DNA from: Bacteroides sp.
Lineage (GTDB): Bacteria > Bacteroidota > Bacteroidia > Bacteroidales > Bacteroidaceae
Assembly: GCF_028690125.1 (NCBI RefSeq)
Contig: NZ_JAQVBV010000022.1
Span: forward strand, 1 to 64,000
DNA: 64,000 nucleotides
Direction of reading: 5' to 3'
The number at the start of each line of letters is the position of its first letter. Position 1 is the stretch's first letter. The notes beneath the pieces are model-generated. The model did not search any database. It was not told the DNA's origin and saw nothing but the letters and a program-made list of their open reading frames with translations. Position numbers and translations under genes: made by a program. Positions 35,336 to 42,958 of this stretch are shown here, piece by piece.

Positions 35336-36205
35336 TTAGATTTTGGGGAACACTGTTGTGTACAATAGTCTCACCGCTTCCTCATCTGGCAGACATTCCA
35401 ACTGCCAGACTGGAACGAAATTAAGTACTTCAGAGATTGTGTCGCAAGTATGCCTAGACAATTCCTTGTCTTCAGCAAACACTGACGGACAAGAAGGGAG
35501 TATGGCACTAACAGCTTCAAGCATCCATAAACGGTACATTTGGTTATGTGATGCTTGTGAAAGGTGAACAATGCCCGCCAGAGGAATACACTTATTTTGA
35601 AAACAGGGTGTGTTTTTACTCCACGGAGAACCACATATATAGGGTGTTGAGCTATCCCTTAAAATGATGAAACCATTGTCGGTAAGCAGAGTTGAACCGG
35701 GAATGTGTTTTAACCACAAGTGGGTATGAGTACTTTTCACAGTGTCCGAGTCGGCCAAGAAAACAATGGCTTTATTATCGAATACAATGACCGAGGCATA
35801 TATAACGATGGCTTGCCCGGCAATAAGCATTCCGAAGGCTGCCCAGAGGGCAAACTGAAGCAGATCAGGTTTCATCAAACCACCCAGAATACACTCGCGA
35901 CAGCCGAGACGATAATTTAAAAACAACGGTTTGTCATCTTCGGGGGACATTATAGTAAGCTGGTAAATATCATTTTGCAGACGGACAAAATGTCCGACAA
36001 TATTCTCAAAATCAATTCTATAATGCAGAGCAGATTCCTCCTCAACTAATAATTCTTTATTCGTTTTATGCGTGAGGTAAAAAGTAAAATAGGGTTTCCC
36101 GGGTTTGACCTCAAAAGGTTCAAAGCTGCAAACACGCTGGATAGCCTCAGCCTTTTCACCTGTGACACAAATCAAAAATCCGGCTATGTTGTAATACTTA
36201 TCCAT
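35336..36205 (-). CDS. HPr-kinase-like protein with degenerate Walker A motif
   Basis: The 289-residue protein resembles the HprK-type serine kinases that accompany PqqD proteins in Bacteroides: residues 136-215 align with the family (ASVIVFDNKAIVFL, then STHTHLWLKHIPG, PYICGSPWSKNTPC). It ends with ECLPDEEAVRLLYTTVF. The Walker A, normally GESGTGKST, reads ADSDTVKST (151-159), keeping Lys and Ser/Thr but losing all three glycines. The NDD acidic site reads TDN. Kinase activity is therefore doubtful. It is last of a minus-strand run after the PqqD gene (80-nt gap). Related genes assist lasso or other RiPP maturation; here no precursor was found. Confidence 0.7.
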   Translation of the reverse strand: MDKYYNIAGFLICVTGEKAEAIQRVCSFEPFEVKPGKPYFTFYLTHKTNKELLVEEESALHYRIDFENIVGHFVRLQNDIYQLTIMSPEDDKPLFLNYRLGCRECILGGLMKPDLLQFALWAAFGMLIAGQAIVIYASVIVFDNKAIVFLADSDTVKSTHTHLWLKHIPGSTLLTDNGFIILRDSSTPYICGSPWSKNTPCFQNKCIPLAGIVHLSQASHNQMYRLWMLEAVSAILPSCPSVFAEDKELSRHTCDTISEVLNFVPVWQLECLPDEEAVRLLYTTVFPKI

Positions 36206-36234
36206 AATTATTCAATAGTTAGAACATTGTTTTT

Positions 36235-36249
36235 TGGGTTGCCAACCCA
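36235..36249 (-). other. Small hairpin between the PqqD-like and HPr-kinase-like genes
   Basis: TGGGTT (36235-36240) and AACCCA (36244-36249) pair around a 3-nt loop in the 80-nt gap. There is no T run on the minus strand, so it is not a strong terminator; it may set relative expression or stability. Confidence 0.35.
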
Positions 36250-36285
36250 CACAGAGCAAAGGGCATTCTTTTTTTTATTTCAGTT

Positions 36286-36564
36286 TTACAATTCGAGAAT
36301 ATTGTGCCGTAAGAGTACGTCAATCCATCTCCGAACATCAGAGATAATGGTAGGCAGATCCACCTCAATCTCCAGATCAAATCTAAACAGAAGTAGGCAG
36401 ATAACATCTTCTTCAGTAAAATCGACTCCCGCCAGTTGTTCCCACAACCATACGGCATTGGGATTGAGAGAGAGGATGCGGATGGCTGTTCGCTTCTTAC
36501 CACGGGCAATGACTAAGTTTTCACCGGCAACGGAATGGATATGGTATTCATTTTTAATTCTCAT
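36286..36564 (-). CDS. PqqD-like protein (RiPP recognition element fold)
   Basis: The 92-residue protein has the PqqD pattern: a basic N-terminal beta strand (IHSVAGENLVIARG), the LNPNAVWLWEQL core at about 32-43, EEDVICLLLFRFD and a C-terminal helix DVRRWIDVLLRHNILEL. PqqD folds bind peptide leaders for maturation enzymes. It lies 31 nt after the MBOAT gene and 80 nt before the HPr-kinase-like gene, in a run with two SGNH hydrolases, which is not its usual context. No radical-SAM, lasso cyclase or transporter gene is adjacent. Fold assignment is confident, the function is not. Confidence 0.75.
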   Translation of the reverse strand: MRIKNEYHIHSVAGENLVIARGKKRTAIRILSLNPNAVWLWEQLAGVDFTEEDVICLLLFRFDLEIEVDLPTIISDVRRWIDVLLRHNILEL

Positions 36565-36595
36565 ATTATTAACTGCATTTCGAATGATTGGATTA

Positions 36596-38083
36596 TCAAA
36601 ACTGAAAATAAATAAAGGGTTGTAACTCTGATGACTTCACTTGTGCAATGAGTACAATGAGCAGCACCAGCAGAAGTGTTTTCATCTGCCATGACATATC
36701 AACTACTTTCTGCCTGGACCAGCCAACCACTTTTTCCGGGATAAACTGACCTATGAGACATAAGCCAATCAGTAATAAAATAACGGAGTACTCCTTTACA
36801 AAAGGTAAGAAAACCGAACCGTTAAAATGCAAGAAAATCTGCGATAATACCCCCATCCCATTTTCCATACTCTCCGCCCGGAAGAAAATCCAACCTAAGC
36901 AGATCAGATGAAAGGTGAGTACGGTTCCAATAACCCGCTGCCAAAGAGGCATCTCTGCCCCGTTTGACTTCAAGGAAGGAAAGACAGACATCAGAAACTT
37001 ATGAGTAACCAGATAGACCCCATGCAAAGCACCCCATAAAATGAAGCGTAAAGAAGCTCCGTGCCACAGCCCACCCAGCAACATTGTCAGCATCAAATTA
37101 CCATACGTTCTCATTTTTCCCTTTCGGTTACCTCCCAGCGAGATGTATAAATAATCCTTCAGCCAGGTAGACAAAGAGATGTGCCATCGTTTCCAAAACT
37201 CAGTGACCGAAGCCGACCGATAGGGCAAATTGAAATTGATGCAAAAGCGATATCCAAATAACAACGCAATACCGATGGCCATATCCGAATAGCCGGAGAA
37301 ATCACAATAGATTTGTACAGCATAACCATATACAGCAAACAAATTCTCAACACCAGAATAAAGCGTCGGGGCATCAAATATGCGGTCTACAAAGTTGACA
37401 CTGATATAATCGGAAATAATACATTTCTTGAATAGTCCCAACACGATGAGCATAAAAGCTTCAGCCCATATTTCTTTTGTCAACGGAACCGACTGATGTA
37501 TCTGAGGAATAAAATCTTTTGCCCTCACAATAGGTCCCGCTACCAGTTGCGGAAAGAAAGACACATAAAAAGTATAGTCAATGAGCCGATGCAAAGGTTC
37601 CAACTTGCCCCTATAAACGTCAATCACATAACTCAACGATTGGAATATGAAAAACGAAATACCTATTGGCAACATGATATCCAATGGTTGAAACGGACGG
37701 TTGATGACGTTGAAGAATAAGTCAAGCAAAAAATTCGTATATTTAAAATAGAACAAAATGCCCAAATCAAATACCAGACTTAACACCAGCCAAACCTTTT
37801 TCATTTTTTTGTCGACCGTTTTATAAATGAGATGGGCTGCCAGATAATCAATCACAACAACTGTAAGTATCAGAATCAGATATAAACCGTTCGTCTTATA
37901 ATAAAAATAAAAGGAACACAACACCAAAAAAGCTACTTTATAAGGCTCGTACTTCCGAATAAAGGCATAGAGCAACAATGCTCCTGTCAAAAAAAACAAG
38001 AAAAAAGAACTATTAAATAAAAATGCTTCCGCCGGATTATAGCGGAAGATATCTACTAACTTATTGAGATCGACGTTGAACAT
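36596..38083 (-). CDS. MBOAT-family O-acyltransferase (AlgI/DltB type)
   Basis: The 495-residue polytopic membrane protein has about eleven hydrophobic segments, the FFPQLVAGPIVR motif (about 180), DFSGYSDMAIG (about 263-273), FWKRWHISLSTWLKDYLYI (about 292-310) and the catalytic histidine in LGGLWHGASLRF (about 335). MBOAT enzymes of this branch move acyl groups across the inner membrane and donate them to extracytoplasmic polysaccharides, with an SGNH partner. The gene overlaps the upstream SGNH gene by 23 nt, so translation is coupled. The acceptor is unknown; a surface glycan, capsule or lipid is likely. Confidence 0.92.
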   Translation of the reverse strand: MFNVDLNKLVDIFRYNPAEAFLFNSSFFLFFLTGALLLYAFIRKYEPYKVAFLVLCSFYFYYKTNGLYLILILTVVVIDYLAAHLIYKTVDKKMKKVWLVLSLVFDLGILFYFKYTNFLLDLFFNVINRPFQPLDIMLPIGISFFIFQSLSYVIDVYRGKLEPLHRLIDYTFYVSFFPQLVAGPIVRAKDFIPQIHQSVPLTKEIWAEAFMLIVLGLFKKCIISDYISVNFVDRIFDAPTLYSGVENLFAVYGYAVQIYCDFSGYSDMAIGIALLFGYRFCINFNLPYRSASVTEFWKRWHISLSTWLKDYLYISLGGNRKGKMRTYGNLMLTMLLGGLWHGASLRFILWGALHGVYLVTHKFLMSVFPSLKSNGAEMPLWQRVIGTVLTFHLICLGWIFFRAESMENGMGVLSQIFLHFNGSVFLPFVKEYSVILLLIGLCLIGQFIPEKVVGWSRQKVVDMSWQMKTLLLVLLIVLIAQVKSSELQPFIYFQF

Positions 38084-39344
38084 AGTCGGAATAATTACTG
38101 ATTAATGCATCATAAAATAGATTTCCAAGGATAGTATAACCGCTTTTTTTGAAGTGAACTCCATCTTCAGCCAAGTAGCCCGCCTGATAAAGTTTATAAG
38201 CAGAATCATCTCCTCCAAGAATAGAATAAAGATCCCAATACGCATATCCTTTTGCGGTGGCATAACGAATCAATGACTGTCGGACATAGCTAATATTTGT
38301 ATTGCTACTTTGGGTTTTCTTTACGTTCTCTCCGAGACAATCGGGAGGAGTCGTGATCAGAATCGAAGCCTGAGGATTTGCTTTGTGTATGGGTTCTATA
38401 ATCCGGTCAATCTCAGCAAAAAAATACTTCTCTTTTAACTTACCTCGAAAAGCCTCGTTGGTACCTAGAGAAAAGATAAATAATTGTGGAGCCAAAATCG
38501 TCATTTGTTGCGCAAAGTGCTGTACACTGGCATAGTGGCGAAATTGTGCCCCATTTAGCCCTACAGCATGATAAAGAATACCGCTCTTGCCATTCTCCAG
38601 ATTAAATCCATAGTAAATGGCAGAGTCCTTCTCAGAGCGGACGGTAGAAGTTAAATGAAGTTTATTGACCCACTTATCAAGGCAAACAACGGAAGCAAAG
38701 GGATACTTACTTTTTTCGCAATGAGATTCTATACCAATATCTGTGACAACAAGTTCCGGGGCTTTTTCGTGATGAAATACTGTCACCTTATTGAAAGAAT
38801 GATCTGCATCATTATTTCCTACAGATGCCCTTATCTCAAACGTAAATTGCTCGTCGTACGTCTCAATCGATAGTCCACCCAATCCCATCGGAATCTTATG
38901 CGTACTATGTACGCAAAGTGATTTGTTCCATTTTGATTCAGAACGAATCAGATAGTCGTAAGGCTCATTGGTACGTGCCAGTTTCAATGGAAAAATCAAT
39001 CCACGCCCCGCACTGCCAAAATGCTGTTGCAAACGGTTCATAATCGTTACGGTTAAGAAACCTGCTTGTATATGAGAATCTCCGATGTGCATGATAGATA
39101 CTATATTCGGAGTACTTCCTTTTTTATTTCCCATCTGCCGCTGAAACTGTGACAATTTATTTAGTTTATGATAAAACGGTTCCAGCGCAAAGGATGGATC
39201 TGATATCTTATTCAAATCGGTACGAATAAGAGATGGATTTCCTGCATTTGCCTTTTGCCCCGTGTGCTGTCCCCACACAAAGGATGGCACCATCAATAAA
39301 CAGACATAGCAACTCCAAAAAACAAGCAAACAATTATCTTTCAT
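38061..39344 (-). CDS. SGNH/GDSL hydrolase-like protein, exported
   Basis: The 427-residue protein has an N-terminal signal (about 1-25) and SGNH blocks: block I IMHIGDSHIQAGF (nucleophile Ser), block III FSLGTNEAF (Asn), and block V DGVHFKKSGY (Asp/His). Such proteins serve as acetyl-transferases or esterases together with MBOAT proteins (as in PatA/PatB or AlgI/AlgJ/X systems). It overlaps the MBOAT gene at its end and follows the second SGNH gene by 19 nt. All catalytic elements are seen. Confidence 0.85.
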   Translation of the reverse strand: MKDNCLLVFWSCYVCLLMVPSFVWGQHTGQKANAGNPSLIRTDLNKISDPSFALEPFYHKLNKLSQFQRQMGNKKGSTPNIVSIMHIGDSHIQAGFLTVTIMNRLQQHFGSAGRGLIFPLKLARTNEPYDYLIRSESKWNKSLCVHSTHKIPMGLGGLSIETYDEQFTFEIRASVGNNDADHSFNKVTVFHHEKAPELVVTDIGIESHCEKSKYPFASVVCLDKWVNKLHLTSTVRSEKDSAIYYGFNLENGKSGILYHAVGLNGAQFRHYASVQHFAQQMTILAPQLFIFSLGTNEAFRGKLKEKYFFAEIDRIIEPIHKANPQASILITTPPDCLGENVKKTQSSNTNISYVRQSLIRYATAKGYAYWDLYSILGGDDSAYKLYQAGYLAEDGVHFKKSGYTILGNLFYDALISNYSDYVQRRSQ

Positions 39345-39363
39345 TATATATTACCTCTCTACT

Positions 39364-40809
39364 TTAAGGGTTAAGACGTTTTTTTTCTTTCATTAGAGAC
39401 TCAAACAGTTGCTCAGCTATTTTGTCTCCACCCAAATAGTTGATATGTGTATAATCTTTTGCAGCCATAGGAGGTTTGTGATCTACAAACTGCGCCATAC
39501 TTTTTTCTCCTCCCATTGCCTTATAAGTATTCCAAAAGGCAATACCCGCTTCACTAGCTGCCTGTCTTTGCGCTTCAATAAGCGGCAATACTCCCGGATG
39601 TGTAGTGATACCTTCGGCACTTTTACTTCCTTTATCACCAACACTCATCATTAAAATAGGTACGCCCGGATAACATTCCTGCAAACGTTGTATGGCATTT
39701 ACCATTAGTTTCTTGTACGATGGATACCATTTCTTATCGGTCGCTATCACGTTAAGCCCATACTGTATCACCAACAAATCGTAGGGTACATGCTGAGTGA
39801 GTTGCATAGAAAGCTCCTTACTCATCGTTGACAGTACGCTACCGGAGGAACCTCGTACCGAGAAGTTATCTACATAAATTCCGGAAGTGTTGTTCAGGTA
39901 CATACCAAATGCGGTGAATCCATCCACTTTCTTAACCTGGATGCTCACGGATTGAATAGCCGGATCGGAGAATACCAATTGCTGAACAGACTCTGACGAT
40001 TCAGGTTGATACTCGACAGAAGGCTGGTTATTGATACTCACCATGATTTTAGTATGTTTCTGATTGATAAAGAAAAAGGAAATCATGGTCACCGGCTCGT
40101 TCTTCACCGTTTTCAAAGAAACGGAGGCACCTTCCTTGTTGGGAGTAAAGTAAAATCCTGAAAGGCAGAACTTTTTCCAGTCGGCTTTTTTATAATAAAC
40201 CATTGAATAAGTAGTCCAATCCGAAAATGTATGCCGTATCGTCTGCCTATATTGCGCGGCCGGCGAAGCTATTGGAACAAAACCGACCCCTGAGCCTCCA
40301 TAACGAGACTGCAAAAGTTTCCTAAGTTTAGCTGTGATGATATCAGCCTCGATAAATGAGTCTCCCAATACACCTATACGTACCGGACGGGTCTTGATGT
40401 CATTCTGCAAAGCTTTATAAAAAGAAAAAAGTGCTTTTTTATTCGGTGAATAGTCTTCAATAGGAACCCCATCTGAAGGGACAGAAGTATTTACGTCAGC
40501 ATTGGATGGTGTGCATCCCGATACTTTCAGGCTGTCTTCACCATTACATAGCTTTGATCCGAGAGAAGGTTTCCCTCCTAAGCTATCTTTTGCCAATAAT
40601 AATAGTTCTTCCTCATTTTTATCAAACGACGTTTCCATTAATGATTTATCATCCGATTCTTTTTCTAGGCTATCAGTTCTGAGTATGTCGGACAAAATAT
40701 TAAAATGTTTGTATTTGATCTCAAAATCGGGAACTACTCCAAGTAACAGTAATAGAATAATGGTTGCACATAGAACCGTCAATCCCTCTTTTAAATAATT
40801 TCCTTTCAT
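39364..40809 (-). CDS. SGNH/GDSL hydrolase-like protein, membrane-anchored
   Basis: The 481-residue protein has one N-terminal transmembrane segment (about 10-27) and a long low-complexity linker to about 120. An SGNH domain follows: block I IGVLGDSFIEADI, block III VIQYGLNVIA, and the Asp/His pair in DYTHINYLGG. It is a second, divergent member next to the SGNH gene downstream, suggesting two enzymes, transfer and removal, or a heteromer. It is first of the five-gene run; the promoter with AraC-type repeats (40929-40993) is 120-184 nt upstream. Confidence 0.85.
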   Translation of the reverse strand: MKGNYLKEGLTVLCATIILLLLLGVVPDFEIKYKHFNILSDILRTDSLEKESDDKSLMETSFDKNEEELLLLAKDSLGGKPSLGSKLCNGEDSLKVSGCTPSNADVNTSVPSDGVPIEDYSPNKKALFSFYKALQNDIKTRPVRIGVLGDSFIEADIITAKLRKLLQSRYGGSGVGFVPIASPAAQYRQTIRHTFSDWTTYSMVYYKKADWKKFCLSGFYFTPNKEGASVSLKTVKNEPVTMISFFFINQKHTKIMVSINNQPSVEYQPESSESVQQLVFSDPAIQSVSIQVKKVDGFTAFGMYLNNTSGIYVDNFSVRGSSGSVLSTMSKELSMQLTQHVPYDLLVIQYGLNVIATDKKWYPSYKKLMVNAIQRLQECYPGVPILMMSVGDKGSKSAEGITTHPGVLPLIEAQRQAASEAGIAFWNTYKAMGGEKSMAQFVDHKPPMAAKDYTHINYLGGDKIAEQLFESLMKEKKRLNP

Positions 40810-40928
40810 TAATTAATAGTTGGTTAGTTATAATAGTTAAAACTTTCATTTAACTTAGTTTTATCCACTATTTTGTTTTGATATTTTATCCATTATGTTT
40901 TATTTTCCTTGTTTGTTTAAATTGCCGG

Positions 40929-40993
40929 CAAATATATAATACTGTCCTCTTCCACGCATTATTGATTTTTGCTCTTCATTTATTGATTTTTGC
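40929..40993 (-). promoter_or_regulatory. Promoter and direct-repeat operator of the SGNH/MBOAT/PqqD run
   Basis: The minus strand has a -7 element TATATTTG (40929-40936). Starting 22 nt upstream lie two perfect copies of GCAAAAATCAATAA (40980-40993 and 40959-40972), with a 21-nt period and a 7-nt spacer. Direct repeats at about 21 nt, overlapping -33, are the usual target for AraC-family activators. The same arrangement is seen before the AraC gene itself (42347-42411). Confidence 0.65.
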
Positions 40994-41045
40994 ACAAAAC
41001 CCTATATTTAACTAAAATCGGGTAATGACAGGTAAGCAAATAATG

Positions 41046-42293
41046 TTATTGATTGACTAATATTCTATATTCCGATGGATTCATTCTTTTTATTTTTTTA
41101 AATGTACTACTCATATTGGAAAGATCAGAAAATCCCGTTTTATACGCAATTTCTGATAAAGTCATCGTACTACTTTCCTTATTCGACAAAATCCTCTCCA
41201 CCTCTTGTACTCTGAGAGTGTTAATCCATGAATTAAAGCTTAGATTATAGTGTAGATGAATAAAATCAGCAAGCTTCCGTTTAGGTATTCCAGTCATCAG
41301 AGAAACCTCCTGAATCGTCAGCCCATTCTTTAAATAAGCCTTCTCTTCGTCGTTAATCCATTTCTCAATAGATTCATGTATCATACGATATTTGTTTTCG
41401 CTTCGTATCACTCTTTGCTGGGATTGCTCTTTGATGGCATCATCTGCTGAGGATTTGTTTGATTTTTCCTGCCTACCTTTTTCGATCACTTCAAACTCAT
41501 TTTCAATCGGCTTTTCCTGTTTGGTTTCAAGGCTCTCAGTAACCGATTGGATAGTATGCAGCAGGTATTGATAGTTGATAACCTTCATGGTATAGAAGAT
41601 TACAATAAAAATAAGCATGATATCGTAAACAAAATTATAGTAGATTGAATTGACGACGTAGGACAATGTGACAAAAAACAGGATCGGAATAATTGAATAA
41701 AACATTTTACTCATCCATCCGGAATACTTTAACTCATTGTTCCTAAAGAAATCCTCCAATACCTTTTCGTATATTCTTCGAGCTTTAAAACATTGTGCTA
41801 CAGAGATTAGCACACAGACAACAGTTGTACCTAAGATGGCCGTTCGTATAATTAATATAGGTGAATCGGCAATTGTATTAACATATTGCTGCATTGAATA
41901 AATCTGTAAGTTACCTTGAGAAGCTACCATAATATGATGAAGAAGCACTAGAAAAAAAGGAAGTGAAAACGACCATATTAGTCTTTGTCTGAAACTTTTC
42001 CTAGCATTACATAGGTATAAGAAGGAGTACATTCCAAGAAAACAACCTATTGGGAAATTCGTTATGCTGTATATATTCAATATTTCTATTTTTTCACCAC
42101 TGAACTTTCCTATCGTCAAAGCAATGATAATGGATATACTCGACAACCACCACATAAACGCTATATAGCGTTTAGCCATACGATAAGGTTTATCGTATGG
42201 ATGAGGTATTGTTTTTAAGAAAAATAAGATTATCCCATTTATAATTAAAACGAATGTCAGCATTAAATTAGATAGAAGTGTTAGGGAACTCAT
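41046..42293 (-). CDS. Membrane-embedded AraC-family transcriptional regulator
   Basis: The 415-residue protein has six to seven hydrophobic segments in the first 240 residues (several YIAFMWW and LFLVTLSY-type stretches), then a charged linker. A C-terminal AraC HTH domain lies at about 315-415 (EVSLMTGIPKRKLADFIH, ETLSEIAYKTGFSDLSNMSSTFKK-like, MNPSEYR). Membrane-linked AraC proteins sense envelope or extracellular signals. The operator repeats upstream of both this gene and the SGNH/MBOAT run point to self-regulation and control of that run. It is separated from the run by 236 nt. Confidence 0.85.
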   Translation of the reverse strand: MSSLTLLSNLMLTFVLIINGIILFFLKTIPHPYDKPYRMAKRYIAFMWWLSSISIIIALTIGKFSGEKIEILNIYSITNFPIGCFLGMYSFLYLCNARKSFRQRLIWSFSLPFFLVLLHHIMVASQGNLQIYSMQQYVNTIADSPILIIRTAILGTTVVCVLISVAQCFKARRIYEKVLEDFFRNNELKYSGWMSKMFYSIIPILFFVTLSYVVNSIYYNFVYDIMLIFIVIFYTMKVINYQYLLHTIQSVTESLETKQEKPIENEFEVIEKGRQEKSNKSSADDAIKEQSQQRVIRSENKYRMIHESIEKWINDEEKAYLKNGLTIQEVSLMTGIPKRKLADFIHLHYNLSFNSWINTLRVQEVERILSNKESSTMTLSEIAYKTGFSDLSNMSSTFKKIKRMNPSEYRILVNQ

Positions 42294-42346
42294 AAATAGT
42301 TATATGTTTTATCTTTGGATATTTCTATTCTTTCGATATTGTCAGG

Positions 42347-42411
42347 CAAATATAAAACAATATCACACCTTTTACTTTATTGATTTTTGCTTCTATTTAT
42401 GGATTTCAGCG
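42347..42411 (-). promoter_or_regulatory. Promoter and operator of the AraC-type regulator gene
   Basis: The minus strand has TATATTTG at 42347-42354 and, 23 nt upstream, an exact GCAAAAATCAATAA (42378-42391) followed at a 20-nt period by the degenerate GCTGAAATCCATAA (42398-42411). Position relative to -7 matches the copy at 40929-40993 within one nucleotide. Confidence 0.65.
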
Positions 42412-42958
42412 TATAATGCCTTATTATTGGAAATCTGTAAATATTGCCAAATAAGAGAGTTTGTATTTGAATAAACACTCTTCCTTCGAAAATCACAATT
42501 TATTTTTTTGTTTATATCATTTGATTCAGTAACCATTTTAATTCTTCTTTTTATTTACGAGTTCTTTGATCGATTTATGAATATTCGCCAAAGACCAGAT
42601 ACTTTAAGTTTAATAAAACAATTAATATAATAAGTATTTTAAAAAAAAACACAAGTCGAAACATCATGCAAAGAAGCACAAATAACCCTCTGTCTATTGT
42701 ATTGCAAACATAGACAATCGTTAGTATTGTAGATGCATTGAGAGGGGGGACAAAAAGTGGACAGGTGAAATAATACTTAATTAGATAATATTATAATGCT
42801 CATTTTCAGTTATTCATATTATTATGCAAACTTGCCACATAATGCGCCAAATAATATTGCAAATCTCAATTGGATAAAAAACGAACCAATATGCTTTTTA
42901 ATTTTAGTTGCCATTTGAAGTTGGAATTACTCTCTAAGTTTGTTTTTCGGACTCCTTA
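42412..42958. other. Gene-free interval between the AraC-type and TPR regulator genes
   Basis: About 550 bp, AT-rich, without a convincing gene. A 7-bp stem (TGTCTAT 42691-42697, ATAGACA 42710-42716) occurs in the middle, with a 12-nt loop. Nothing else is recognised. Confidence 0.5.

Noticed and set aside
40959..40993. Direct repeats taken as a CRISPR-like array
   Set aside because: Only two copies with a 7-nt spacer, in a promoter; better explained as an operator.
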